NCBI GenBank assembly: GCA_030549175.1
Contig: JAUKUA010000005.1
Span: 3,844,001 to 3,908,000 of the forward strand
Direction: 5' to 3'
DNA length: 64,000 bases
Origin: Lasiosphaeris hirsuta
Taxonomy: Eukaryota > Ascomycota > Sordariomycetes > Sordariales > Lasiosphaeriaceae
Of the stretch, positions 22,670-34,365 are shown piece after piece. The translations under genes and the position numbers were made by a program. Position 1 is the stretch's first letter. Every line of letters starts with the position of its first letter. The notes under the pieces were generated by a model. The model saw only the letters and a program-made list of their open reading frames with translations. It had not been told where the DNA came from and searched no databases.

Positions 22670-24960
22670 TCACAGCTTCGATCTTGGCAATCTGCTTCTT
22701 GTTTGGTGAATGTTGAGCGCCTCCATGTTTTTTATTAGCTGTTTGACACTTCGGACCCTAATCGTCGGAAATACCTTCACCGCCTTGGCAAGCACATAGG
22801 CAAGTGCGACCGCGGTCGAGCTCCCGACACGCGCTGCTGTATCTTGATTTCTGTAGCCAAGGACAATATCCTCGACATAGACGAAGACCGGTATTCCATC
22901 CTTCACGGGGATACACGGCTCGTGTGGAACAACCTGGAAGCCTAGGCTTTGAAGCGCTGTTGTAAGCTCCCTTTGCCATAGCAATGGTGATTGCCGTAGT
23001 CCGTACAAGGCTCTCTTTAGTTGTAGGACTTTGCCGGGTGACCTGTAGCCCGTAGGCATACGCATGTAGAGAGTCTCTTCTAAACTGGCGTTGACAGATG
23101 CGTTGACTGCGCCGTACTGCTTGAATTCAAGGTCGAATCTTGCAGCCAGTGCCATCACTATGCGGAAAGATCTAGCGGCTAGAGTTGCTGCATAAGTCTC
23201 TTGTTTTTCTGGATTTGTTGATCACCCCTGACAACTAATCTTACCTCGCAATTTTTGAAGGTGCCGTTCTGGTTGAATTTGAAGGTATACACCCATATAC
23301 GGTCCAAGATTTGTTGGCCCTGTTGTTGTAGCTCTTGCTTATCAATCTCGATCCAAGACTCCATTGTAGCGTGGCTTTGTAAGTGATCATTTTCAGCTTG
23401 TAGAAAGAGGGCACCGAATGGGTGGTTTTTATGCTGATGGTGTGATTTTGGCGGTAGTGGTAAATCCTGACCATTGCGTGTGCTAACTGGTTGAATTAGT
23501 CCACCTGCATTCAAGGCTGACATCTATGGTTCAAAGGTGTGTTTGGCTTCGACTGTGTGATTAGGTTGTTGAATAGTTGCTGCTAGTAGCGCTGCTACTG
23601 GAGAAAGAGAAGGGGTAGGATATGACTCAAATCTTGAGCAGGTGTACAGAAGTTGTTGATCTTCTTCCTCTTCTTCAGCTTCTTCCTCTTCTTCAGCTTC
23701 AACCTCTTCTTCAACTTCTGAAACATCTACTACTAGCTGTTCAACTACCTTTTCTCGTGCTGTTAGGCATGGTAGTTCGAGTTCTGATAGCTGGGTAGTG
23801 GGTTCCAGATCCTGTAGATGTTGGGCGAGCTATATCTAACAAGATAGCCAATCCAAGCTTTAGGATTCAGCTTTGGGTTCCAACGTGGTATTGGCTTTGG
23901 CTGTTGATTCGCCATCAGACCTCCGCATACAGTTATTGCCAGGGCTAGTTCTGGAAAGGCATAGAAGTATCTTACCAGACGGTGGAACTGGCCGTAACAA
24001 GGGTATGTGATTATGGCTGTGCTTAAGGCCTTCCTTCGCCAATTTTTAGGTCTGCTTCCCTCTCTAGTGGTGTTTTTGGCCATGCCTAAGTCTGTATTTA
24101 GCCTCTTTTTAGGTCTTTCGCCTCTACCAGAGCGGCCTTGTCGTCTTTTTCGGCTATTATTCTGCTCCCCCTCATTGCTATGGGATACGATTTCGCTGCC
24201 AAGAGCGTCCTCTTAATAGGTATCTTTACTTTCTTTAGCTGCAAAGGAGGGGCCAAACGAGCCTTTAGCTACACAGGTACTAACGGGTACCCGGGTCTTC
24301 GTCTGTCGCCTAACCTCCTTACGAAATCGCGGTAGGTTGGAGTTAACCGTCCGATCTTATGCTGTTATACTAGTTCGTACGAAGCGACCTAGTTACCTAT
24401 TATAGGTTATAATACGTTTATGAAGTCGTTAAACTATGATTTGATCTTGTTGCTTCTGCTACTCCTTTATCTTAAGCTATTAATATGGCTTGTTCCCATT
24501 GTTCTAACTACTTAAGTTGGTCCTTTTGGGGTTCGCGTGAGTGGTTTTATAGCTAGCCGATACACTTCTTTGGTTGGCTTATAAGTGGTATGTTGGTAGT
24601 GTGGGCTGACGGTCTTAGGGTCCATTGCTTCAGCCGTTCGACTTTGTCGGCTTGTTGGGTATATTCTTTTAGGTTGGCTTGATAGATAGTCCATTCTAAA
24701 AGGTCTTAAACCCATCGGCGGTTAGGTCGGCTATCGCAATAGGTCGAGTAGCTAGGCCAGTCTCATCGTCGCCGGCCACAGACTCGGTAGCCAATCGAGC
24801 CGTTGCAGTTGACGAGCTAGGGGCCTTGTGCTTATGCTGTGCAGGAGTAGGAGCCGTAGGCTTTGCCGATAAAAGGGGTCGCCCCCTGAATCTGGCTCCA
24901 GGTATCTCCGGCTACAGCCTAGGCTTGGAACTCTAGGTCCCAGGACTCCCAGTCGTCGGA
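22670..24960 (-). mobile_element. Dead Ty1/copia retrotransposon (pol remnants)
   Basis: Minus-strand order follows a copia pol. At 23763-24083, NPKAWIGYLVRYSS plus PNIYRIWNP is the stretch after the integrase core. At 23640-23760 an acidic linker is encoded by CTTCTTCC repeats. At 23180-23400, ESWIEIDKQEL and VYTFKFNQNGTFKNCEVRL open the reverse transcriptase. At 22670-23158, MPTGYRSPGKVLQLKRALYGL plus RQSPLLWQREL and VFVYVEDIVLG follow; the last corresponds to the YVDD box but reads YVED. Stops and frame breaks separate all pieces, and RNase H is not seen. 24100-24960 holds weaker, TAG-riddled remains of integrase or gag. LTRs were not delimited. Confidence 0.85.
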
Positions 24961-25419
24961 GCTGGCCAGTTAGGCAGTATTGTCGTTGTTATTGGTGTTG
25001 GCTAATCGACAGATTGAGCGAATGAGACTCTTAATTGTCAGAAGCACTACACTCTTTGATCGGCGTTGCAATTTTTACCTAGGTACCTAGTGTAACGGCG
25101 GGCGCCGTATGCTGATAGTAGTACCTTGTATAACCAACAATCTGCATTCCGGGTGCCGACTTGGTATTCCGCCGTCCATTTTGGAAGTACTGCGCAGTTG
25201 GGTTGTAGGTCAATTGCTCTGCCGTCACATACAGGATGTATTTTACCGGGAATATCCTTGGATGAATCGGTAGGCTACCGGGCTATGAGGGCCTTGTGGG
25301 AAGGTAATTCTGCTAATTTGGGAAGGTCTTAAAATCGGTGTATCCACTCGAAGACTTATTCAACTATAGTAACTATATGGCCATTACGCTGGACGAATCA
25401 TTCCAGCACACCCCACCCC
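24961..25419. other. End of copia block and 3' flank of HET gene
   Basis: No gene. Near 25036-25071 lies the second copy of the dispersed repeat also found near 2917 (AGAAGCACTACACT, then CGGCGTTGCAATT), perhaps part of an LTR of the copia element. Confidence 0.4.
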
Positions 25420-27833
25420 CTAAGCTATCCAAACTACCTCGCTGGGTAGCTCGCCAACCCACTGGGACAGCTGTGATTGTAACCGATCTTGATCCTCTTG
25501 ACTCATGTCATTGAAATTCTCGTCACAGGTGTAGCGCTGATAAAGTGTCACAAAGCCAGTTCTTTGGTATGTGTCGGGAGCATCTCCTGGCGCTAGAAGG
25601 AGACAGTGATACCATTTCTTGAGTACACCGGCACCTGAAGACCTCCCATATGAAACAAATCGTGAATCATGCTGTAACATGAGCATCGTGACGTCGACCT
25701 CTTCGGACAGCCTCACGTCGACGTGAGGCAATCGTTTGACTGATCTTATTCCGCTCTGGGTAGTGAAGGGCCCAAGTGAACTGTCGATCCGAACAATAAA
25801 GTCTATAAAATGCGGGAAGTCAAAGTGGTGACGTAGGGAGACGGTCTGGTCATACCCCCATTCTAGAAGTTTCTTTGGAAGCTCCATTATGCACTTGAGA
25901 ATAGGGCCGCAGACCGACATAATTCCATGCAACATCCTCCCAAATGGGTTGATGTCCAGTGTTGGGACGGTGTTGATAGTTAAGACTCTGCTGGTACTAG
26001 TATGCCACGGGTCTGACTCGATACAGAGTTGAAACCTAATGCGTGAACTCCAATATTTGGGATTGACGGAAGCCCATGAGAAGCTAGGGGCAACATAGTT
26101 TTTGGGGCAAGAGAAACTGGGACTCGGATTATCGTCGTCGTAGCTTTCCATGACGGTGACACAATACCAGCTCAACTGCGATATGTCGGCCAAGGCACCG
26201 CCACCCCAGATGCCAGCGAAGTAGTTGGTGTTCGTATCCCTAGGGCTTTTATCCAAGGGTGACAAATACATTCCGGAGTCTTGCGAAGCGTAGCACGTTC
26301 GGACATCGGGCGCCAGCCGCCTTGCCAAGCTGGATATAGCCAAAAGTTTGTCCGTTTCAACACTAAAGTGCCGCTGCGAGAAGTTGCCGACAATGCCGGC
26401 CCAGCGATGGATGAAAGGTGTTCCAGCTTCGGGGCAACCTTGCTGTACCAGATATCGATCCATAAAGGTTTTATCTGTCCGAGCACCACAGAAGCATGCA
26501 GTCCCCGCGTTGCACTTCCATTGAATGTCGCCGCTCGTGAACCTAATGTACCTCGAGGCCAACACTTCCTCCTGGAAGGTCCACCCGCGTTTGTCGATCG
26601 GGTCCATGTTGCCACCGTGTTGGTCCGATGAGTGAAAGCCTGAGCGGCTTTCTCGGTGGAATGCAAACCGGTATGGGAGCGGAAGCGAGGGTGACTTCGG
26701 CGGGGAAAGAGCAGATGTTTCGGGCAGAAATCCGCTCTCGTAAGATGTGGAAGAGGCCGCGATAATTGTAACTTTGGCCATGGAGTAGACCATCTCCATC
26801 TTGGCTGCCTCCGCTTCCCAGTCGGCTGGTGAATCTTGCAGAATGCATAGCGAGTCGATCCAGATGTACTCGATTCCGAGCCACTGACACACCTGCACAC
26901 CGTGCTGGAGCGTCAACGGCAGCTCTGAAATTGGGACACCAGCGTACAGTCTCCCTAGTGTTGTCGAGTTTGCCAGATGTGGCTTCGGATGGTCTTTCTG
27001 CAACTTGGACTGATCTCCCCAGCAATAACTCAAGGCCGCGTACTGACCCGGAATTGTGAGCGGGTCAAACGCTTCCAGGATGACGACACCGTCGGCGATT
27101 CTCAAAATTCGAGCCGGCCATGCACCGACCCTCTCGTCGCCCACAGCTTGCTGGACCAGCGGCGCACAGCCGTCGTGGTGTGGATTGCTCAAGCAGTTCG
27201 CCATTTGGCTCCGGATAAGGGACGGGATGTCTGATGGTGACGATTGAGTGGCATTACCGTCTGGGCAATCTAGTGCATTTTAGTATTTTGTTTCTCAGGT
27301 GTCAGTCGGTCTCGAGAGAACCCACCTTTCTGAGTTCGCATCACCCACCCGGGCGGACGGCAAGTATTCCAGGTGGGAAGGTCCCAATAAAGCTGGTCCG
27401 GGCCGCGGAAAAGCATTGTCGATGGGTCCAGGTATTCAATTTCAAGGACATCGAACTTCCTCGCGCGTGATTTCGGATCGTCCAGCACCTGAAACTCCCA
27501 GGGCTTCCACAATTCAAATGAAATCGCAACGTTGAAGACAACCTCGCAAAACTTGCAGCCGAGTTGCCTGCCTCGGAAGTTGTCATCGACCGAGACCTTG
27601 ACGTACCAGCGATCATCCGTGGAGCGCTTGATGCCACTGTCAGGCCAGACGGGGGCCGCTGGGTCATGGCTGCGATCCTCGGTGACCCCAGACAGCAGCT
27701 GATGGCAGGCGTTGCAAAGACTGGGATCCCACTGTTCTGAAAGAAGGGCCCAGGTCTCACCACTGTGTGGGAACCGCACATATCGGCTCGCATCGTGGCG
27801 TCTCGCGGGTGGGACTTTGGGCACGTCCATCAT
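25420..27833 (-). CDS. HET-domain protein (second copy in the window)
   Basis: Two exons, 27326-27833 and 25420-27260, joined by a 65-nt intron (GTGGGT...GCCCAG), give 782 residues. The N-terminal 170 residues hold Cys pairs (LCNACHQLL, LGCKFCEVVF) of the type found before HET domains. The HET domain starts near residue 240: YAALSYCWGD, QVCQWLGIEYIWIDSLCILQD, KVTIIAASS, then GWTFQEEVLASRYIRF. Many HET proteins share the downstream block with NYFAGIWGG and the PSFSWASV motif, both present. The chosen start is the MMDVPK pair at 27833/27830; an in-frame ATG at 27968 would add 45 residues. No stops. It is not a recent duplicate of the HET protein at 15960: sequences differ throughout. Confidence 0.88.
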
Positions 27834-28747
27834 GGGCGGGGCTCGAGGAGCGGTTTCGTTACAGACTCGGAGCCCAAGCGGAGAGGGTGCAGATGGGGGT
27901 ATCCGGCCTTGATATTGCTGCCTGGAGAGGGGGGACGCTATACCACACCGTAAAGGGGCGGCCCGCATGCCAATTGCCCACTACTTGCCCACCACTTGTA
28001 ATGCTGTGCGCGGGTCGCAGTGCAGTGGGCAAGCACAAGGCTGGTGGCAGGGCCGACAGTTTGAGAGGTGCCAGAGGTGGACAGTTATAGTGTTAATGGG
28101 CCTTTTATTGTGTATTTGAGTTATTTGAGTGATTTAAATCGCAGCAATAGTGTTCAATTGAATGCAATTGACTGCGAAATGTGCAACCGTGTGTGTGCAA
28201 AGGCAGCGCGTGTGGAAAAAGTGTGTATTGGGGATGTATCCGGTAGGTTGTGACATTTTTTACGGTACGGCGTTACGCACTCATAATTAATGCTGTTGGG
28301 TGAAGACGTCGGCGTTAATGGGGGTTGACAACCTGACAGTGTGCTTTATGCTATCAAACTCCGAATTAGCTCGCAACACAGCAAATTAGACGACCACGCA
28401 TGTTGCAGGTTGAGGTGATTGACATTCGATTCATCCACGATCTTTCACGGCTTACACAAGTCAACAGCACACTGCCGTAGCTGACTCGTGGTTTCAGACG
28501 CATCATAGGTTACCTCATGATAACGCTCCCTCTTTGCACGTGCATGCATTATGGCCAGACTTGCCGCACACACCACAGCACCGAATCTTCGTACGAGACC
28601 CTCCTATACCACCATCATTTTATCGTGTGTGCTTTCTGATCAAGTAGATCTTATGCCTTTTATATAGTAAGTGACCCTCTAAGCCGCATACGTGTTTTTT
28701 TGGCCTACGTAGCGAAGAGACCTCTTCACGAAGAGCTACCTTGTATA
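27834..28747. other. HET upstream region grading into TA-rich DNA
   Basis: No supported gene. It includes a third partial match (TTAATGGGGGTTG, about 28315) to the dispersed repeat. 28560-28747 leads into the dead pogo-type element. Confidence 0.5.
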
Positions 28748-29080
28748 TTATACTATTGCTCCTTTGGTGAATTGGTAATAGCTCGTATCAAGGTTAGAGA
28801 CTGAATCCGTAAGTTTAGGTAAATTGGTTGGAGTATCGCGTAGTGCATGCCCACCGTAACGTCGGCGGCGAAGTGTTGTTTCTGGAACGCTATATATATA
28901 TAGCTTGGCTGCGGTTAAAACATTGAGTTTCTTACTGCGTTGGATAGCCTCAAGTGCTAAAAGGATTCTTTCTTCGTTTGATGGGTACTCCATGGTCTTT
29001 TTAGGGCAGAAATCTGACGTTGAAGATAGGGGGTGCGCGTTACCGGGGAAATTCGCCATTCGCTTGTTTTCGCCACTCAT
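28748..29080 (-). mobile_element. Fragment of a pogo/Fot1-type DNA transposon
   Basis: A 110-codon minus-strand frame carries the N-terminal psq-like helix-turn-helix of Fot1/Tan1 transposases: NEERILLALEAIQRSKKL, then AAKLYIYSVPETTLRRRRYG and LPKLTDS. The DDE catalytic part is missing. The frame ends in sequence unlike the family, so the element is truncated and decayed. The initial MSGENKRMANFPG part is not typical and may be flanking. Confidence 0.75.
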
Positions 29081-30611
29081 TTAGGGATCCCCTCATTTAT
29101 CACGCACCTTATGTCAAAGTATTGTGATGATAACCTGGTGTCTCAACAAGTGAATATCTTAGTCTTGCAAAGCTCGCAAGAGAACGATGTAGAGTAACAC
29201 CCGTGACCCCTCGGCACTTGCCCATCCTCAATGGGTTGGGGGCTCTTCAGCTTTCCAGTTCTTGCTAACTTCATCTTTACCCGTTTTCTGCGTAGATATG
29301 CTCCCGCTTTCCGCCTCCGACGGGTTCGAGGAAGCCGACATCTTGTGCTTCTTTGATAGACGTGGGAAGGTGTCCGGAATGCCGTCGACCACACCCGATT
29401 GCGTCGCACGCGTGGTGGCTAAGCGCAGTTTCATGTAGCTTGTTAGACCTGTGGCGGCTTTTTTTCTTTTCTAGGAAACGGCGAACAAAAGAGGAAAGTA
29501 ATACTAACCTGCAGTATTAGTGACTAGCATGAGGAACTGGCCGACTCCGTCCGCGACAGTTTTCCACTGATCTCTGTTACAAGCAGTCCATTTGAGATAG
29601 GACTCACGACACTTACACCTGAAGCTAGTAGTCCCATGATTGAGAAGAGGATGGGATAATGGGTGATGTAAAAGGGGATGTAAAAGTGCTTATTTAAGGG
29701 ATCTAAGTTACCTTGGGTATGTAGTCATGCGAGGGGGCTCGGAACTTGTCCACGGTAAATGTGTGGAGGAACAGCTGTCAATGCAACTCTTTATGTTGGA
29801 TTGATCTGTCCACCAGTTAGTCGGCAGGGGGATAATTCCTCAGTGGCAGGTGGTTGCCCAATTGCCAAGAATAGCCACCGAGAGCAAACTCGCGCTCTCG
29901 CAGGCCCAGTCGTCACCGAGTCACAAAATGAGACTCACCTGCAGGTGGTGCCTATGTAAACTCACACACACTTGGTGACATTGGACTCATTGGATCTATA
30001 TAAATGAGGTCTTTTTATTTGATTCCAACCATGCGAAAAACGGCGGGACGCACTATCGGAAGCCCATGTCGTGGCCTGACGACGTAGTATGATTTAGCCG
30101 CTGATATTGGGAACAAGGGCGAACCACTGCATCGGGTCGCATTCTTTAGGAAAACCGGTCTTGCTACGACATTCTTCCCAGGAAGAAATGGCCAATTTTG
30201 TTGGTACAGGTAGCTCGGTGACGGGTCGGCGTGTTATCTGCCAAGCCACTCAAAGTCCCAACGGTCAACTCATCAACCCGCAGGAGAGTGGTTCTGAAGT
30301 TGGCTTGTGAGATGCTTCGTGAGGCAATGCACTGCAAGCGGTAAAAGGAAGCTAGGGTCAGAGTGAAAAGCGAAAACTGACATGTATTGAGCTGCTACTC
30401 ACAGCTGTTTCTAACTCGAAGCTCGCAGGATAGCAGCTCAGAACCAACAAACTCCGTGTCAATCTAGGTCTCAGAAAATTCCGTATTAACGTAGGGAGTC
30501 TGGTCTCTTGGTTGGATTCCTACCTACCTTGGTATGAACGCACAGCACTAATACTAGCCTCCTCATCAATTCCATTTCCATCCTGCCCATGGTTTTGGTT
30601 CATCTTACAAC
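29081..30611. other. Gene-poor interval
   Basis: A minus-strand 68-codon frame at 29228-29434 (Ser/Lys/Glu-rich) might be a transposon remnant or chance. 29460-30310 has no supported gene; frames on the plus strand lack domains. The last 100 bp form the 5' flank of the small secreted protein gene. Confidence 0.45.
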
Positions 30612-31143
30612 ATGCGCTTTTCTCCCCTCGTTGTGCTGAGCACTCTCCTTTACTGCGTGGTAGCCGACTACAATCTCTGGTGGCGGAGCTGCACAACGGG
30701 CTTCGGTGACATGGGAGGTGATTGGCGTCAAGCCACCGCTTCGAGTGACAAAGATGGCCACTGCGGCGGGTGCAATGTCGGTGGAGATGTAGGGGCTGGT
30801 CACGCCAGGGGAGGCAACCCGGTAACTAAACCCCGGATTGATGATGGCGGTTTTGCTCCCCTCCCCCCTTTTCACCGCTTACCTTGACGTCAAGCCATTT
30901 TCTTCTGGACGGCCCCAGCTGATTTGTTTCCAATAGTGCAATGACAGACGCGAAGACGAGCTCATCTACCGTTGGAAAGGTAACGACTACGATATCATTG
31001 TCGCCGGCACCGGTATCAAAGTCGGGTTTTGCTACCGCGAGGGTGGTCAGCAGTCCTGCAATGAGTGGAATTTTTCTTGTGCTGTCAAAGCTCTACCGTT
31101 GCACCATTTATTATTGTCACAAACCTGTCAAGCGGGGGACTGA
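30612..31143 (+). CDS. Small secreted 8-cysteine protein
   Basis: Two exons, 30612-30821 and 30937-31143, with a 115-nt intron (GTAACT...CAATAG), give 138 residues. Residues 1-18 form a signal peptide (MRFSPLVVLSTLLYCVVA), followed by DYNLWWRSC. The mature part has eight Cys (in the local contexts RSC, GHC, GGC, NPC, GFC, QSC, FSC and QTC), so four disulfides are possible. The second exon, with YRWKGNDYDIIVAGTGIKVG, would be invisible without the intron. No family was recognised; size, signal and Cys content are those of secreted effector-like or antimicrobial-type fungal proteins, but that is inference. TA-rich DNA with transposon fragments lies downstream. Confidence 0.72.
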
Positions 31144-31379
31144 AGTACATGGTATGCATCTCTTCATTATCCTCAAGCTACCTGGACCATGGACGCCGTT
31201 GCGCCTCACTTCCCGAGCCCGCTACTCAGCCAGAGTTTTTGTACCCCTTGGTTAAAGCTGAGCTCGATGTCAGCCGCGCCAAAAGCTAGATCGCCATATG
31301 CACTACCTAGCACCAGCATAACCTATGCAGTCTAAAGGCTAGCAGCTTTCAAGAGTTTTTCCCAGGCCTTCTTGTGTTG

Positions 31380-31672
31380 CGCTTACCGACGAGGTTGGTA
31401 TTAAGGCCAGAGCTTAAACCGCCAAGCGAGCGATAGGGATACTTGATTATAGTTGGTATATTACGTTTGAGAAGGGCTAGGTTTCCCCTTCTAACGCTAA
31501 ACGAAGGGTGAAAGATATTAAGAAGACACTATTCTACTGTCCAAATAAAGAGGATTAATGGGATAGTCGATGATTAGACAAGTGCCACTTTACTATCTAC
31601 CGGGAAAGAAAGATCCGAATCATCCGAAAGCCAGACGAAAGATAAAGCAATTTATTCAAATGAATGCTAGTA
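31380..31672 (+). mobile_element. Fragment of a Tc1/mariner-type transposase
   Basis: Plus-strand translation near 31555-31642 gives DKCHFTIYRERKIRIIRKP, the stretch that in fungal Tc1-like transposases follows the catalytic WSDE(C)HF site and reads like ...HF...G..RIIRRPG. The expected Asp is still in DKCHF. Stops (TAA and TGA) interrupt just before it, at positions where Gln/Trp codons would restore the frame. Upstream pieces (SNAKRRVKDIKK) are weaker. Only part of the gene remains. Confidence 0.6.
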
Positions 31673-32183
31673 TAACTGGCCCTGGATTGAATGACCTTGC
31701 TCTGGTCGGCTGGGAGTAAATTCCTCAGCCGGCGATAAATAAAATGATGGATTCAATGGTAGTGCGAATGCACCATGTGTTAGCCGGCGAGGGTCGGATG
31801 ACTAGATGGTAGGACGGCTGTAGGGTGACTGTACAATAGAGTACCTGTGTTGAAGTAGAAAATTGGCCCTGTCGCAATGTACTGTGAGGTAATGCGTCCC
31901 GATTTTTTTTTTGGCAAACAGCTTTGGTGGGCTTGCAAGCATTTGAGCGACGAGACAACCGTCCGATCCGAAAAGCGGGGTAGAAATAAGCACAAAGAGC
32001 CGAGGACCACAGCCAGACGGTTTTGTGCGGAACAGAACTCGTTTGAACCTGACAGAATCCATCGTTGCAGCTGACAGTTGTACGGCCAGTGGAGAACAAG
32101 CATCCATCCCTGCCCAACCACTTTCTTCTTCTCTGGTCAGCCTTTTAGGGATCCAGGAATTAGACTCGCATCTGCGCCTCGGC
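31673..32183. other. Interval upstream of the CorA-like gene
   Basis: No supported gene. TA-rich up to about 31900, then normal composition. An open frame from 32025 runs in phase into the CorA-like start and could extend it by 53 residues, but its sequence is nondescript. Confidence 0.5.
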
Positions 32184-34365
32184 ATGGCAAAAGCCTCAGT
32201 CCTCTATCTTGGGGAGCAGCGAGAGGGGAAATGTCTCCAACTCCCACTCAGCAATTTCTTGCAGAGCCCTCGATTGTTCGACAATGCAGACAGCTTCCCG
32301 CGCGGCAGATATCAAGGGCCTGCAGTCTTGTAAGTCAACCAGCCCTCTCAGAGCGAGCGCCCCGGCCCTGATCGGGACATGCCCGTTAATACCGCCCGAC
32401 GGCTTTGCCCTCAGGGTACTTGAGGAATGCGACGAGCATAAGGCGGATGAGATTCGCAACGCTATCCTCGAGCTTCTCAGGCCAGAATGCCGCGACAGCT
32501 ATCCCTGGGATATGACTCAATTGTTGCTCAACACGCGCGACTCAAAGATGCCCGACTATATAAGGCATACCACATCTGATGACCTATGGTCCGTCATCAA
32601 ATACCGTGGGAAGAACGATTATACGCAAGAAGGCCAAGAATGGCTCGCCAAGAACGAGGGCCAGGTCGATCTCAACGAGCTCCCTGGCCTGAGACGAAGG
32701 ATCAACCGTCTCTTTGGCACTAGCACTCGAGTCGCTACGTGGCTCTGCTGCGAGCCGCGGCTGGCAATCGGCGAGCGGAGCGTTAGATTGACGGCCCTTG
32801 TGGTGCTGGTCTTTGACAATAAACCGCACAGGAGCCGCAGCAGCGCGAGGTCGCGTGACTGTCTGGCCACTCGCCTTCAGGAGCACTTGGGGCCAGTAAT
32901 GGGCAATGGCATCGCCCAAGCCATCGAAAAACACCCGCTCACCATTTACGTCTACTTGTACTCCTGCTTCAACAACTTTAGTTCCATCGTGAAATGCTAC
33001 GAGTATCTCTTCAAGATCGCGGTAGGTATTCTCCGTGAGACCCGGCTCAGAACTTGTTGGTGCCGGCACGAAGCTGACCCGACCAGACTTCCCTTCAGGG
33101 GGGGTACAGCTTTGGGGTCCCGGAACGTTCTCTCCTTCTCAACAGGGGCCTTGTCCAGATCTCGTTCGGGCTCCCAGACATCCTCCAGCACCGAGCCGTA
33201 CTCAGGCAACTGCGCAACTGCAACAAACGCCGGGGAAATGACGAGGGTCATGATGTTACGGATGTGCAGAATCAACTGGAACAGTTCTTCGTCTCAATGA
33301 CGCACGATATTGACGACTTTGACCGCCATGTCGATATGTTTTGCCAGCGCTTCCAATCATCGCTGGAACTGGTATGGAACCATGCCTCCAAATATCTTGG
33401 CTTGGCAGCGGAGCACCAAGGATGCTGACGATGCTGGTCCCTCAGGAATTTAACATCTCGGACGAGAAAATGAACTGGGTTATGATGTGGTTCACATTCG
33501 TAGCCATCATCTTCACTCCCATGGCGTTCGTAGCGGTACGTCTTTGCTCTCATCCTCCCGCCAGGCCACGCCAGCGAGGCTAATGCTTGGCAACAAGTCG
33601 ATATTCGGAATAACCACCGTCGAAGCAGACCCGGTGTGGTTCCTGGTTGCCATCGCCCCCGTCTTCTCAGTGTCTCTGGCCATTTGCTTCTTCATCTTTA
33701 CCAAGAGCCAGCAGATCGACCGCGGGCTGAGACCGCGCCACATTCGCAACCTGTTGACCCTCATGCCTTATGCCGAAGTGACTTCCTTCGCCGGGCTGCG
33801 GCCTCGACCAGTGGCAAGAAACGAGAGAAGTAGCGCTGTTCGCGACTTTGAAGCCGAATCTGGCTCGGAATCCGACGCTAGCATGTCTCGGCCTCCGTCT
33901 CCGCCGATTGGGCCACCCCTGCGGAGGCATCGACCGTACGCTCCACCTCCGCCTCCACCTCCGCCGATGGCATGGATGCCGCGACCCCCTATGATGCATC
34001 AACAACCCAGGCCACCGCCTCCACCCGGCCATATCCCCACCGCCCCTAACATCATTGACGTAGAGCCGATATTGCGCCATCGACGACACAAACGCGCCTC
34101 GCTCACTCCCCTGACGTCGAGGCCTGGAACCAGCTCAATGATGAGACCGCGCAACGAGACGAGCACTACCTATGATACACTGCGCATGCCTGATTTCACT
34201 CCAAGCCGGCCCGTCGAGCCCAGCCACCGTCGCAGCGATGCGGCAGCAGGCCCGTCATCGTCCAGCCATCCGGCTCCGCCGCCTTCTAGGCCTCCGGGGC
34301 CCGGCATCGTCATCCAGCATCGACACAGCCGCTCATCAGATAGCACGAGCGACGAGCGCTCCTAA
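32184..34365 (+). CDS. CorA-like membrane protein with altered GMN motif
   Basis: Fungal relative of CorA Mg2+ channels. Five exons: 32184-32329, 32415-33021, 33099-33371, 33446-33535 and 33598-34365; 1884 nt, 627 residues. The first junction turns two short frames into a continuous GPAVLVLEECDEHKADEIR. A large soluble N-domain and a helical stretch (QNQLEQFFVSM, QRFQSSLEL) precede two C-terminal membrane spans: MNWVMMWFTFVAIIFTPMAF and, after a short loop, PVWFLVAIAPVFSVSLAIC. In CorA proteins the first span ends in FGMN; here the loop reads SIFGITT (residues 373-379), so Met-Asn are missing. The last 200 residues are Pro/Arg/Ser-rich with polyproline runs, probably cytosolic. Transport activity is doubtful without GMN; a sensing role is possible. 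Confidence 0.85.
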
